Shown: positions 9,307 to 18,694, counted from the stretch's first letter. The stretch: DNA of 64,000 nucleotides from Polaromonas sp. JS666 (GCF_000013865.1 NC_007948.1:2852001-2916000); one strand, 5' to 3'. Notes: generated by a model from the sequence alone, not told the origin. Translations and numbers: made by a program.

Positions 9307-9382
9307 GGCATGCGCTTTCACATGAAAATAAAAGTAAAAGGGAATCGTTTCCCGGGCGGTCAACGATGGCCCGGCAACGGCT

Positions 9383-10105
9383 TCAGGGTCTGCGGCTGCG
9401 CGTGAGCAGAATCGCCTCAGCCAGTGCAAAGTCTTCGGGGTAGGTCACCTTGAAATTTTGCGCACTGCCAGCCACCAATTTCGGCGCCAGGCCCAAGGCC
9501 TCCATGGCACTGGCTTCGTCGGTCACGGCGGGGCCGGCCAGGTCGAGTGCCCGGCTCAGCGCACCAATGCGAAACATCTGCGGCGTCTGGGCCAGCCACT
9601 TATCGTTCCGGTCAATGGTGGCCGCCACACGCCCGCCCACTTCCACCTTGAGGGTGTCGGGCAGCTTGTGCGCAAGCAAACCACCCACCTCGTCGTGTTC
9701 GCAGGCATCGATCAGCTGGTTGATTTGCGCAGGGGTAATCAGGCAGCGGGCCGCATCGTGGACCAACACCCAGTCGTGCTCCTCGGCGCCACTGTTGACC
9801 AGTGCCTGCAGGCCGTTGCGCACACTCGCGGCGCGGCTGGCGCCGCCGCAAGCGGCCACATCGAAACGCTTGTTCAAGGCCTGATCAAAAAACGGGTCAC
9901 CGGGCGCCACCACCACCAGCATGCCTGAAAGACGTTCAACATCTGAAAAAGCCGCCAGCGTATGCAACACCATGGCCCTGCCGGCAATCACCTGGTATTG
10001 CTTGGCGCCGGGCGTTCCGGCGCGGCTGCCCTGCCCCGCACAGGGAATCAGGGCAAAAAAACGGGAAATGGACGAATTGAGGGAATTTGCGCTGGTTGCC
10101 GTCAT
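9383..10105 (-). CDS. ispD: 2-C-methyl-D-erythritol 4-phosphate cytidylyltransferase
   Basis: 240 residues from the ATG at 10105. It couples CTP to methylerythritol phosphate. The nucleotide-binding loop [13 protein letters not shown], the GAKQYQ motif and [10 protein letters not shown] mark the IspD family of nucleotidyltransferases; TQTPQMFR-like AQTPQMFRI is near residue 165. It is divergent from mfd and precedes ispF. A longer upstream frame to 10204 would cross the hairpin in the ispD-mfd gap and has no family sequence. Confidence 0.94.
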   Translation of the reverse strand: MTATSANSLNSSISRFFALIPCAGQGSRAGTPGAKQYQVIAGRAMVLHTLAAFSDVERLSGMLVVVAPGDPFFDQALNKRFDVAACGGASRAASVRNGLQALVNSGAEEHDWVLVHDAARCLITPAQINQLIDACEHDEVGGLLAHKLPDTLKVEVGGRVAATIDRNDKWLAQTPQMFRIGALSRALDLAGPAVTDEASAMEALGLAPKLVAGSAQNFKVTYPEDFALAEAILLTRSRRP

Positions 10106-10145
10106 CGCCTCATCATAGATTCTAAAATCCTCATTCTGCAGGCTG

Positions 10146-10187
10146 CGAGCACCCCACTCCGAATGGTTTGGGATGCTCGGCTTTTTT
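10146..10187 (+). terminator. Terminator-like hairpin in the mfd leader (attenuator or small-RNA end)
   Basis: CGAGCACCCC at 10146-10155 pairs with GGGATGCTCG at 10170-10179 (one mismatch, 14-nt loop), and six T residues follow at 10182-10187. This is a rightward intrinsic terminator, yet no gene on the plus strand ends here: it sits about 95 bp before the mfd start and about 40 bp upstream of the divergent ispD start. It may end a short leader transcript. Confidence 0.5.
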
Positions 10188-10279
10188 CCTGAATTTTCCT
10201 GCAACTTTTTCGCCGCATGATTTTTGCTTGCCTCACCTGACCCGACGATTCACCCGACCTAACGACGGCGCACCAATCG

Positions 10280-13200
10280 ATGCATTTACCTCCACTCGTC
10301 AGCGGCAAACGCTACACCCTGCCGCAGCCCCCCGGTTCCGCCGATGCCCTGCTACTGGCTCGCCTGGGACAGCGCGAGCAAGCGGCCGGCAAGCTCACGG
10401 CCATCATCACGTCGGATGCCACCACCGCGCAGCGCCTGATGGACGAGATGGCGTTTTTTGCGCCCGACCTGCGCTACGCCCTGTTTCCCGACTGGGAGAC
10501 CCTGCCCTATGACACCTTCTCGCCGCACCAGGACCTGATCAGCGAGCGGCTCGCCACGCTGTGGCGCATTTCACAGCGCGACAAGGACACCGGTGCCGAC
10601 GTGGTGATCGTGCCGGCCACCACCGCGCTGTACCGCCTGGCGCCGCCGAGCTTTCTGGCGGGCTACACCTTCGAATTCAAGGTCAAGCAAAAGCTCGACG
10701 AGAGCCGCCTGAAGGCCCAGCTCACGCTGGCAGGCTACAGCCACGTCACCCAGGTGGTGGGCCCGGGTGAATACGCGGTGCGCGGCGGGCTGATCGACCT
10801 GTTTCCGATGGGCTCGCTGGTGCCCTTTCGCGTTGATCTGTTTGACGACGAGATTGACAGCATCCGCACCTTTGACCCGGACAGCCAGCGCAGCCTCTAC
10901 CCGGTGCCCGAGGTACGCCTGCTGCCGGGCCGAGAGTTTCCGATGGACGACGATGCACGTGCCAAGTTCCGCAAACGCTGGCGCGAACTGCTGGACGGTG
11001 ACCCGACCAAAAGCCGCATCTACAAGGACATGGGCAATGGCGTCGCCACGTCCGGCATCGAGTACTACCTGCCGCTGTTTTTTGACGAGACCGCCACGGT
11101 GTTTGACTACCTCGGCAGCGATGCCACGGTGGTGTTGCATGGAGACCTGGAACCGGCCTTCCAGCGCTTCTGGCAGGACACCAAGGACCGCTACCGGCTG
11201 GTGCGTGATGCGCCCGACCGGCCGGCCCTGCCGCCCGAGTCGCTGTTTCTGGGTGCGGAGCAGTTTTATGCACGGGCCAATGGCTATGCGCAGCTGGCGC
11301 TGAAAGCGGGGAGCCCTCACCCTAACCCTCTCCCAGGGGGAGAGGGGATCAAAGGGGATTTGCTCCCTCTCCAAGGGGGAGAGGAGAGCAAGGGAGATTT
11401 GCTCCCTCTCCCCCTGGGAGAGGGCAGGGGTGAGGGCTCCCCGTACACCGAATTCGACTCACTACCGGCAATGGCCGTTGTGCGCGGCGCCGAAGACCCG
11501 CTGGCCCGCTTCAAGGGGCATGTGCGCAACACGGCGCATCGCGTACTCGTGCTGGCCGAAAGCGATGGCCGCCGCGAAAGCCTGCTCGACTTTCTGCGCG
11601 CCAGCAATGTCAGCCCGCCCGCCTTCAACTCACTGCAAGACTTCCAGACCAGCGACGAAAAACTCGGCATTGCGACGGCCGCGCTGAACACCGGCTTCAG
11701 CTGGCTCGAAGAAGGCATCGACTTCATCACCGAGACCGAACTGTTTGCCGCGGGTGTCACGACTCGCCGGCGCAACAAAAAGCAGGAACAGGTCAGCGAT
11801 GTCGAAGCCCTGATCAAGGACCTGTCCGAGCTCAATGTCGGCGACCCGGTGGTCCACAGCGCCCACGGCATCGGCCGCTACAGGGGCCTGCTCAACCTGG
11901 ACCTGGGCCAGGACAAAAACCCGGACGGCTCGCCCTCGCTCCAGGAGTTCCTGCACCTGGAATATGCCGACAAGGCCACGCTGTACGTGCCCGTCAGCCA
12001 GTTGCACCTGATCAGCCGCTACACCGGCGTCAGCGCCGAAGAAGCGCCGCTGCACCGGCTGGGCAGCGGCCAGTGGGAAAAAGCCAAGCGCAAGGCGGCT
12101 GAGCAGATACGCGACTCCGCCGCCGAGCTGCTGAACATCTATGCCCGCCGCGCGGCGCGCGAAGGCCATGCTTTCCGCTATTCGCCGGGCGACTATGAAG
12201 CCTTTGCCAACGACTTCGGCTTTGAGGAAACCGCCGACCAGCGCGCCGCCATCCACGCCGTGATCCAGGACATGATCAGCCCGCGCCCCATGGACCGGCT
12301 GGTTTGCGGCGACGTGGGCTTCGGCAAAACCGAGGTTGCCCTGCGCGCCGCCTTCATTGCCATCACCGGCGGCAAACAGGTGGCCCTGTTGGCCCCCACC
12401 ACCCTGTTGGCCGAGCAGCATTACCAGACGCTGGTGGACCGTTTTGCCAAGTGGCCGGTCAAGGTTGCCGAGATGAGCCGCTTCAGGTCAGCCAGGGAAA
12501 TCACCGCAGCCATCAAGGGGCTCGCCGACGGCAGCGTCGACATTGTCGTGGGCACCCACAAGCTGCTCAGCCAGGACGTGAAGTTCCAGCGACTGGGCCT
12601 GCTGATCATCGACGAGGAGCACCGCTTTGGTGTGCGCCACAAGGAGACCATGAAGGCCATGCGGGCCGAGGTGGATGTCCTCACGCTGACGGCCACACCG
12701 ATTCCGCGCACGCTGGGCATGGCGCTGGAAGGCCTGCGCGATCTGAGCGTGATCGCCACGGCGCCGCAGCGCCGGCTGGCCATCAAGACCTTCGTGCGCA
12801 GCGAAAACAATGGTGTGATCCGCGAAGCCGTGCTGCGTGAGCTGAAGCGCGGCGGGCAGGTTTACTTCCTGCACAACGAGGTGGAAACCATCCAGAACCG
12901 GCGCGAAAAGCTCGAAGAGATACTGCCGGAAGCACGCATTGCCGTAGCCCACGGCCAGATGCCCGAGCGCGAGCTGGAGCGCGTGATGAAGGACTTCGTG
13001 GCCCAGCGCTACAACCTGCTGCTGTGCTCCACCATCATCGAAACCGGTATTGACGTGCCCAGTGCCAATACCATCGTGATGAGCCGCGCCGACAAGTTTG
13101 GTCTGGCGCAGCTGCACCAGCTGCGCGGGCGCGTCGGCCGCAGCCACCACCAGGCCTATGCCTACCTGATGGTGCCCGACATCGAAGGCCTGACCAAGCA

Positions 13201-13885
13201 GGCCAGCCAGCGGCTTGAAGCGATCCAGCAGATGGAGGAGCTCGGTTCTGGCTTTTACCTGGCCATGCACGACCTAGAAATCCGCGGCACCGGCGAGGTA
13301 CTCGGTGAAAGCCAGAGCGGCAACATGCTGGAGGTGGGCTTTCAGCTGTACAACGAGATGCTCAGCGAAGCCGTGGCGTCCCTCAAGGCCGGCCGCGAGC
13401 CGGACCTGCTGTCGCCCCTGAGCGTGACCACCGAGATCAACCTGCATGCCCCGGCGCTGTTGCCCAACGACTACTGCGGCGATGTGCACCTGCGCCTGAG
13501 CTTTTACAAAAAACTGGCCACCGCCAAAAACACCGACCAGATCGACGCGCTGCTGGAAGAAATCGTGGACCGCTTCGGCAAGCTGCCGCCGCAGGCACAG
13601 ACTCTGATCGACGTGCACCGGCTGCGCGTGATCGCCAGGCCGTATGGCGTGGTCAAGGTGGATGCAGCACCGGGCCTGATCAACATCACCTTCAAGAAGG
13701 ACCCGCCGATCGACTCGATGGCCATCATGCAGCTGATCCAGAAAAACCGGCACATCAAGCTGGCCGGCAACGACAAGCTGCGCATTGAGCGTGCGCTTGA
13801 AAACCCCAAGGACCGCGCGCAGATGGTGCGCGATGTGCTCAGGAGTTTGGGGCAGCCCAAACCCGTGACATATGCCGAGGCATAG
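10280..13885 (+). CDS. mfd: Transcription-repair coupling factor
   Basis: 1201 residues. Mfd removes RNA polymerase stalled at DNA lesions and recruits UvrA. The N-terminal UvrB-like region (about 1-340) includes LFPDWETLPYDTFSPHQD; the polymerase-binding CarD-like domain starts near 510 (VGDPVVHSAHGIGRY); the RecG-like motor has Walker A CGDVGFGKTEVALRA near 675, LIIDEEHRFG near 775 and the TATPIPRTL motif; the TRCF domain is C-terminal. It is about 45 residues longer than usual relatives because a palindromic repeat at 11307-11443 is read in frame as a Pro/Gly/Glu-rich insert at about residues 343-388, in the region linking N-terminal domains. The reading frame is intact, so the protein is probably functional. 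Confidence 0.95.
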   Translation: MHLPPLVSGKRYTLPQPPGSADALLLARLGQREQAAGKLTAIITSDATTAQRLMDEMAFFAPDLRYALFPDWETLPYDTFSPHQDLISERLATLWRISQRDKDTGADVVIVPATTALYRLAPPSFLAGYTFEFKVKQKLDESRLKAQLTLAGYSHVTQVVGPGEYAVRGGLIDLFPMGSLVPFRVDLFDDEIDSIRTFDPDSQRSLYPVPEVRLLPGREFPMDDDARAKFRKRWRELLDGDPTKSRIYKDMGNGVATSGIEYYLPLFFDETATVFDYLGSDATVVLHGDLEPAFQRFWQDTKDRYRLVRDAPDRPALPPESLFLGAEQFYARANGYAQLALKAGSPHPNPLPGGEGIKGDLLPLQGGEESKGDLLPLPLGEGRGEGSPYTEFDSLPAMAVVRGAEDPLARFKGHVRNTAHRVLVLAESDGRRESLLDFLRASNVSPPAFNSLQDFQTSDEKLGIATAALNTGFSWLEEGIDFITETELFAAGVTTRRRNKKQEQVSDVEALIKDLSELNVGDPVVHSAHGIGRYRGLLNLDLGQDKNPDGSPSLQEFLHLEYADKATLYVPVSQLHLISRYTGVSAEEAPLHRLGSGQWEKAKRKAAEQIRDSAAELLNIYARRAAREGHAFRYSPGDYEAFANDFGFEETADQRAAIHAVIQDMISPRPMDRLVCGDVGFGKTEVALRAAFIAITGGKQVALLAPTTLLAEQHYQTLVDRFAKWPVKVAEMSRFRSAREITAAIKGLADGSVDIVVGTHKLLSQDVKFQRLGLLIIDEEHRFGVRHKETMKAMRAEVDVLTLTATPIPRTLGMALEGLRDLSVIATAPQRRLAIKTFVRSENNGVIREAVLRELKRGGQVYFLHNEVETIQNRREKLEEILPEARIAVAHGQMPERELERVMKDFVAQRYNLLLCSTIIETGIDVPSANTIVMSRADKFGLAQLHQLRGRVGRSHHQAYAYLMVPDIEGLTKQASQRLEAIQQMEELGSGFYLAMHDLEIRGTGEVLGESQSGNMLEVGFQLYNEMLSEAVASLKAGREPDLLSPLSVTTEINLHAPALLPNDYCGDVHLRLSFYKKLATAKNTDQIDALLEEIVDRFGKLPPQAQTLIDVHRLRVIARPYGVVKVDAAPGLINITFKKDPPIDSMAIMQLIQKNRHIKLAGNDKLRIERALENPKDRAQMVRDVLRSLGQPKPVTYAEA
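11307..11443. repeat. Large palindromic repeat inserted in frame within mfd
   Basis: 137 bp flanked by near-perfect arms of about 40 nt: both ends begin CGGGGAGCCCTCACCC when read inward, and both continue with CCCTCTCCCAGGGGGAGAGG. The middle contains two further CTCCCTCTCC/GGGGGAGAG copies. Dispersed elements of this composition are common in proteobacterial genomes, normally between genes. Here the length keeps the mfd frame open and the translated insert contains SPHPNPLPGGEG and LLPLPLGEGRGEGSP. Confidence 0.85.
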
Positions 13886-13923
13886 GCTAAACTAACGCAT
13901 ATCCGCACTCATTGGAGAAGATC

Positions 13924-14232
13924 ATGCATCACGTCGCTGAAAAAACTGCTGAATACCCAGTGGAAGCCCCGGCACGTCATGTCCGCCTGTTTCGCAACGG
14001 GGCGAATCAGGCCGTGCGAATTCCCAAAGAATTTGAATTGCCCGGCAAAGAGGCGGTCATGCACCGCGAAGGCGACAAGCTCATCATCGAACCGATTCAA
14101 CCAAAGCATCCCAAGGGCAGCGCTGCGGCACTGCTGGCCGCGCTGGAAAGCATGAAAAGCTGGGAGCCCATGCTCGAAGAATTTCCCGACGTGGACGAGG
14201 GGCTCTTGCCGCTGGATGACATCAAGCTATGA
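13924..14232 (+). CDS. vapB: VapB-type antitoxin (AbrB/MazE-fold)
   Basis: 102 residues from the ATG at 13924, preceded by GGAGA eight bases or so upstream. The segment RHVRLFRNGANQAVRIPKEF (about 16-35) is the swapped-hairpin DNA-binding domain typical of VapB; the acidic C-terminal tail would bind the toxin. It overlaps the vapC start by four bases (ATGA), the usual coupling of toxin-antitoxin pairs. It likely represses its own promoter together with VapC. It sits just after mfd. Confidence 0.85.
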   Translation: MHHVAEKTAEYPVEAPARHVRLFRNGANQAVRIPKEFELPGKEAVMHREGDKLIIEPIQPKHPKGSAAALLAALESMKSWEPMLEEFPDVDEGLLPLDDIKL

Positions 14233-14684
14233 GTAGAAGGTTTCTGCTCGACACCAATATCATTTCCAACATGATGCGTGACGCCAACGGCATCGCCGCC
14301 CAGCGCTTTGCACAAATCGCAAAAGAATTCGAGTCATCCGACGTATGCACCAGCGTGGTAGTTCAGTGTGAGCTGCGCTTTGGCCTGACGCGTAAATCCC
14401 ATCCCCGGTTGGAGCTGGCCTATGAACGGGTGATGCAATCCCTGGAAATCCTGCCGCTGGGCAGTGAAGTGGCCGACTGTTACGCACAGCTTAGAACCGC
14501 GTTAGAACAACAGGGCACTCCCATAGGCCCCAACGACACCCTGATTGCCGCTCACGCGCTGGCGCTGGACTGCACGCTGGTGACGGATAACGAAGCGGAA
14601 TTTCGCCGTGTGCCGGGTTTACGGGTGGAAAACTGGCTGAAAGAGGAAGTGGTCAAGGAAGTCGCGCAAGTTGGCCCGAAGTGA
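14229..14684 (+). CDS. vapC: VapC PIN-domain toxin
   Basis: 151 residues of the PIN ribonuclease fold. The N-terminal FLLDTNIIS holds the first catalytic Asp, CELRFGL near residue 47 the Glu, and IGPNDTLIAAHALALDCTLVTDNE (about 117-140, part of it) the remaining acidic residues. All four acidic positions of an active PIN nuclease appear present. VapC toxins cut initiator tRNA or rRNA. Its start overlaps the end of vapB. Confidence 0.88.
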   Translation: MSRRFLLDTNIISNMMRDANGIAAQRFAQIAKEFESSDVCTSVVVQCELRFGLTRKSHPRLELAYERVMQSLEILPLGSEVADCYAQLRTALEQQGTPIGPNDTLIAAHALALDCTLVTDNEAEFRRVPGLRVENWLKEEVVKEVAQVGPK

Positions 14685-14698
14685 CTCCACCGTGAAAA

Positions 14699-14762
14699 CT
14701 TATACAAAATAGCCTCTAGCCGCAGCCAAAACTGCGCAAGAAGCTATCAAAACAATAGCGAA
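14699..14762. repeat. Comamonad-type dispersed intergenic repeat
   Basis: The stretch with ATAGCCTCTAGCCGCAGCC and GCGCAAGAAGCTATCAAAA resembles a short repeat seen many times between genes in Comamonadaceae genomes, in which AGCCTCTAGC and AAGAAGCTATCAAAA flank a variable centre. The identification rests on memory of the repeat and should be checked by counting copies in the genome. Confidence 0.45.
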
Positions 14763-14770
14763 TTTCACCC

Positions 14771-14875
14771 ATGAACACCCCCGACGACCTGCTGCAAAAC
14801 CTGGAGCACCTGAGCCGCGTGAAATCGTGGATGCGCAACACGCAGCCAGCCACACAGCGCGGTGTATCTCTTTAA
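14771..14875 (+). CDS. Possible small protein of 34 residues upstream of serB
   Basis: An ATG at 14771 opens a frame of 34 codons ending in TAA at 14875; it begins MNTPDDLLQNLEHLSRVKSW and has GC-rich third positions like the neighbours. No family is recognised and no strong ribosome binding site is visible. It could be a real small protein, a leader peptide for serB (18 bp downstream) or a gene remnant. Confidence 0.3.
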   Translation: MNTPDDLLQNLEHLSRVKSWMRNTQPATQRGVSL

Positions 14876-14892
14876 CCGTATTTTTTTAATCC

Positions 14893-15603
14893 ATGCAACC
14901 CACTGAAATCTCCCCCGGCCTCGTCGTCAACGTCGCCACACCCGACCTGAAACTCAGCGATTTCAAGCTGATCGCCTTTGACATGGACTCTACGCTCATC
15001 AACATTGAGTGCGTGGACGAAATTGCCGACGCGGCCGGCCGCAAGGCGGAAGTGGCGGCCATCACCGAAGCGGCCATGCGCGGCGAAATCAGCGACTACA
15101 AGGAAAGCCTTCGCCAGCGCGTGGCCCTGCTCAAGGGCGTCAGCGTCGCCAGCATGGACGAGGTCTACCGCACGCGGCTCCGGTTGAACCCCGGCGCCGC
15201 CAGGCTGGTACAAGCCTGCAAGGACGCCGGCCTGAAGGTGCTGCTGGTCAGCGGCGGCTTCACCTTTTTTACCGACCGCATCCGGGACGAGCTGGGTATT
15301 GACTACACCCGCTCCAATGTCCTGGAGACCACGGACGGCCTGCTCACCGGCCGCATGGTGGACCAGCCTTGGGGCGATATCTGCGACGGCGAAGAAAAGC
15401 GCAAGATGCTGCTGGAGACCTGCGGCCAGCTGGGCATCAGCCCGCGGCAGGCCATTGCCATGGGTGACGGCGCCAACGACCTGCCCATGATGGGTGAAGC
15501 CGGTTTGTCGGTGGCCTACCACGCCAAGCCCAGGGTGCGCGAGCAGGCCATGGTGGCCATCAACGAGGGCGGGCTGGACCGGTTGCTGGAACTCGTGAAA
15601 TAG
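14893..15603 (+). CDS. serB: Phosphoserine phosphatase
   Basis: 236 residues of the HAD superfamily. It dephosphorylates L-phosphoserine in the last step of serine synthesis. Motif I is FDMDSTLINIECVDEIAD (about residues 28-45), with the nucleophile and acid Asp residues; LLVSGGFTFFT gives motif II; MGDGANDLPMMGEAG gives motif III/IV. It lacks the ACT-domain extension found in some homologues. An ABC exporter gene follows 15 bp later on the same strand. Confidence 0.94.
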   Translation: MQPTEISPGLVVNVATPDLKLSDFKLIAFDMDSTLINIECVDEIADAAGRKAEVAAITEAAMRGEISDYKESLRQRVALLKGVSVASMDEVYRTRLRLNPGAARLVQACKDAGLKVLLVSGGFTFFTDRIRDELGIDYTRSNVLETTDGLLTGRMVDQPWGDICDGEEKRKMLLETCGQLGISPRQAIAMGDGANDLPMMGEAGLSVAYHAKPRVREQAMVAINEGGLDRLLELVK

Positions 15604-15618
15604 GCCGGCGCCGCCGCC

Positions 15619-17466
15619 ATGCCCTTATTCAGGAAATTCGAAAGGCTGCTGCACGCCTACCCGGAGGCCGAGCCAGCCGTACTGCCCAAGGGCTTCGTCG
15701 CCTTCATCTGGGCGTGCAGCCGCGGCGCCCGCGGCTATATCCTGATGCTGGCGCTGCTGGCTGCCGCGATATCGGCCTTTGAAGCGCTGATGTTTGCCAT
15801 GCTGGGCCGCATCGTGGACTGGCTGGGCAAGGCCGAGCCGGCGCGCTTGTGGACTGATCATGGCGCCACCCTCACGGTGCTGGCGTGGATAGTGCTGGGC
15901 AGCGTTGTCGTGGTCGCGCTGCAGACCATCGTCAAGCACCAGACGGTGGCCATCAACTTCCCGATGCGCCTGCGCTGGAACTTCCACCGTCTGATGCTGG
16001 GCCAGAGCATGGCCTTTTACCAGGACGAATTTGCCGGCCGCCTGACCACCAAGGTGATGCAGACCGCACTGGCTGTGCGCGACACGCTGTTTGTGCTGGC
16101 CGATGTGCTGGTGGCCATGGTGGTCTATGTGGCGACCATGACCGTACTGGCCGCCGCCTTCGACACCCGGCTGATGGCCCCCTTCCTGGCCTGGCTGACG
16201 CTGTACATCGCGTCGCTCTGCTTCTTTGTACCGCGGCTGGGCCATATCGGCAAGCAGCAGGCCGATGCGCGCTCGCTGATGACCGGCCGCATCACCGACG
16301 CTTACACCAACATCACCACCGTCAAGCTGTTCTCGCATACCCAACGCGAAGCCGCCTTTGCCCGCTCCGCCATGCAGGAGTTCATGAAAACCGGCTACAC
16401 CCAGATGCGGCTGGTGAGCGCGTTTGAAATCGTCAACCACGCCTTGAGCATGGGCCTGATCCTGGGCATGGCGGGCACCTCGCTGTGGCTCTGGAGCCTG
16501 GGCCAGGTGGGCGCCGGCGCCGTCGCGGCGGCCACGGCCATGGCCCTGCGCCTGCAGGGCATGTCGCACTGGATCATGTGGGAGATGACCAGCCTGTTTG
16601 AAAGCGTGGGCACGGTGCAGGATGGCATCAACACCCTGTCACGGCCGCGCGCGATTGTCGACAAGCCAGATGCCGCCGTGCTCGAGGTGCCGCGTGGCGA
16701 GATCCGCTTCGAGCAGCTTGGTTTCAGCTATGGCGAGGGGCCGCGCGTCATCGACGGGCTCGCGCTGACTATCAAGCCTGGTGAAAAAATCGGCCTCATC
16801 GGCCGCTCCGGTGCCGGCAAATCCACGCTGGTCAACCTGCTGCTGCGATTTCATGACCTCAACGCCGGCCGCATGCTGATCGACGGGCAGGACATTGCCG
16901 GCGTGACGCAGGACAGCCTGCGCAGCCACATCGGCATGGTCACGCAGGACACCTCGCTGCTGCACCGCTCGGTGCGGGACAACATCACCTACAGCCGCCC
17001 CGGCGCGACCGAAGCGCAGATGCAGACCGCCGCACGGCGCGCGGAAGCCGACGGTTTCATTGCCAACCTGACAGACCCGCATGGCCGCAAGGGCTACGAC
17101 GCGCACGTGGGTGAGCGCGGCGTCAAGCTCTCGGGCGGGCAGCGCCAGCGCATCGCGATTGCCCGCGTCATGCTCAAGGACGCCCCTATCCTGCTGCTGG
17201 ATGAGGCCACCAGCGCACTCGACTCTGAAGTGGAACTCGCCATCCAGGGCAGCCTGAACACCCTGATGCAGGGCAAAACGGTGATTGCGATTGCGCACCG
17301 CCTCTCGACCATTGCCGCCATGGACCGGCTGATTGTGCTGGACCAGGGCCGCATCGTGGAAGAAGGCAGCCACCGCACGCTGCTGGCGAGTGGCGGCCTG
17401 TATGCGCGGCTGTGGGCTCACCAGAGCGGCGGCTTTCTGACGGATGAACTCGAACTTGCGGCGTAG
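15619..17466 (+). CDS. ABC exporter, fused permease and ATPase
   Basis: 615 residues in the MsbA/MdlB-type exporter layout. About residues 30-340 hold six membrane helices (type I exporter fold); 360-600 hold the ATPase with Walker A LIGRSGAGKSTL, signature LSGGQRQRIAIAR, Walker B ILLLDEATSALD and the H loop IAIAHRLST. It would act as a homodimer in the inner membrane. Close to serB (15 bp) but of unknown substrate; lipid, peptide or drug export are possible. Confidence 0.88.
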   Translation: MPLFRKFERLLHAYPEAEPAVLPKGFVAFIWACSRGARGYILMLALLAAAISAFEALMFAMLGRIVDWLGKAEPARLWTDHGATLTVLAWIVLGSVVVVALQTIVKHQTVAINFPMRLRWNFHRLMLGQSMAFYQDEFAGRLTTKVMQTALAVRDTLFVLADVLVAMVVYVATMTVLAAAFDTRLMAPFLAWLTLYIASLCFFVPRLGHIGKQQADARSLMTGRITDAYTNITTVKLFSHTQREAAFARSAMQEFMKTGYTQMRLVSAFEIVNHALSMGLILGMAGTSLWLWSLGQVGAGAVAAATAMALRLQGMSHWIMWEMTSLFESVGTVQDGINTLSRPRAIVDKPDAAVLEVPRGEIRFEQLGFSYGEGPRVIDGLALTIKPGEKIGLIGRSGAGKSTLVNLLLRFHDLNAGRMLIDGQDIAGVTQDSLRSHIGMVTQDTSLLHRSVRDNITYSRPGATEAQMQTAARRAEADGFIANLTDPHGRKGYDAHVGERGVKLSGGQRQRIAIARVMLKDAPILLLDEATSALDSEVELAIQGSLNTLMQGKTVIAIAHRLSTIAAMDRLIVLDQGRIVEEGSHRTLLASGGLYARLWAHQSGGFLTDELELAA

Positions 17467-17546
17467 CGCGCCCTGGCAAGCTACCGCGTGAGCTGGCCAC
17501 CATCAGCCATCAGAGCCATCAGAGCCATCAGCAGCACACGGCTTTT

Positions 17547-17822
17547 TCAGGACTCTGTGGCGGCCCGCCTGAACACCTGTCCGGGAGACCCAGCAGAGGC
17601 AGGCACAGTGCCCGCCGCATGCCGCTGGCCATTGCAGATCTCGTGGCTGATGGCCAGGTTCTCCGCATGGCTGTTGCCACCTGAGCTCAGGGGCTGAATG
17701 TGCTCGAGGGTCGCCGCCTGGGGGGTCACATGCTCGCCGCAGACCCAGCAAGGCACCGTGCCGTGGAGCTGCCGCGCCACAGTCTTGTAGATCTTGTCCC
17801 GGGTCAGTCCGAGCCGGCTCAA
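17547..17822 (-). CDS. Small HNH endonuclease-like protein
   Basis: 91 residues. A CWVC knuckle near residue 25 is followed by LEHIQPLSSGGNSHAENLAI, the His-metal core of HNH nucleases with the final Asn and a later C in EICNGQR. Small stand-alone HNH proteins like this occur on chromosomes, phages and mobile DNA; a physiological role is not known. The start could be internal, as no strong ribosome binding site is visible. Confidence 0.65.
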   Translation of the reverse strand: MSRLGLTRDKIYKTVARQLHGTVPCWVCGEHVTPQAATLEHIQPLSSGGNSHAENLAISHEICNGQRHAAGTVPASAGSPGQVFRRAATES

Positions 17823-17890
17823 GACGTCGCCCTCATGCAGGGACGCAAGCCGGCCGGCAGTACCTCAACCGCGGTCATCGATGCGGTGCC

Positions 17891-18694
17891 TTAGTCAAGC
17901 TTGGCGGGCCGGGTGTCCAGCGGCTGGATGAATGAATCGTCCCACTGCACGGCAAACCGGTCTGCGTCGTCTGGCGACCGGATGGTGCCTGAGCCATCGG
18001 CGTTAAAACCGACATCGCTGTTTTTGCCAGGTTGTGCACCCTGGTAGCTGTCCTTGTTGAGCTCTTTCAAGGCGGCCTCTTTGGCAGTTTTGACCCGCTG
18101 CCGGGTAAAGGAATCCAGTTCCTCATGGAAACTGCTGTGATCGACGCGGGTCTCCTGATGGTCCTGCTCCTCTTGCCCCTGGTTCCCCGGGATTTCCCCC
18201 AAAAAGGCGGCACGCATTGCATCGACCGGTGGCAGGCGCGTCGTGAGAACAACGGTATAGGGTATGCCGCAATCCGACAGCAGCGAGTCCTTCAAGTCAC
18301 GGCTGGACTTGCTCAGGCCGCGCTTGCCATGCACATCCACGCAACCCACCACCTTGCCCTCCGTGGTGCAGACGGTGAAGGTCGTATAAACACCGTTGAG
18401 CAATTCCAGCCACTGCTGGCCAGCGCCCGTACCCTCTTCCCTTTCGATCGGAATGGTAAACCGCAACACCGGGACCTTGGCCATCACGATATGGTCAGGA
18501 AAGGTGCTGCGCAGCCATTTCCAGACGTTGTGTTCCTGGGTCGTCACCACCCCGCGGGCCCTGAGCGGCCATGTGGCGGGTGGAAGCAACCTGACTTCGG
18601 ATTGCCGTCGCAACCACCAGGCGTAGAGCAAGATGCCCGCCAGCACGCCCACGGCAATGCCCAGCAACGTCATCAGAAATGTCGTCAGGTTCAC
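17891..18694 (-). CDS. DUF2726 domain protein with N-terminal membrane anchor
   Basis: 267 residues from a GTG at 18694, chosen because GGAGGA lies six bases upstream. Residues 5-27 form one membrane helix. The following domain (about 55-165; EHNVWKWLRSTFPDHIVMAK, GCVDVHGKRGLSKSSRDLKD) fits DUF2726, whose fold recalls restriction-endonuclease-like domains, but its function is unknown. The C-terminal third is charged and probably disordered. Confidence 0.7.
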   Translation of the reverse strand: MNLTTFLMTLLGIAVGVLAGILLYAWWLRRQSEVRLLPPATWPLRARGVVTTQEHNVWKWLRSTFPDHIVMAKVPVLRFTIPIEREEGTGAGQQWLELLNGVYTTFTVCTTEGKVVGCVDVHGKRGLSKSSRDLKDSLLSDCGIPYTVVLTTRLPPVDAMRAAFLGEIPGNQGQEEQDHQETRVDHSSFHEELDSFTRQRVKTAKEAALKELNKDSYQGAQPGKNSDVGFNADGSGTIRSPDDADRFAVQWDDSFIQPLDTRPAKLD

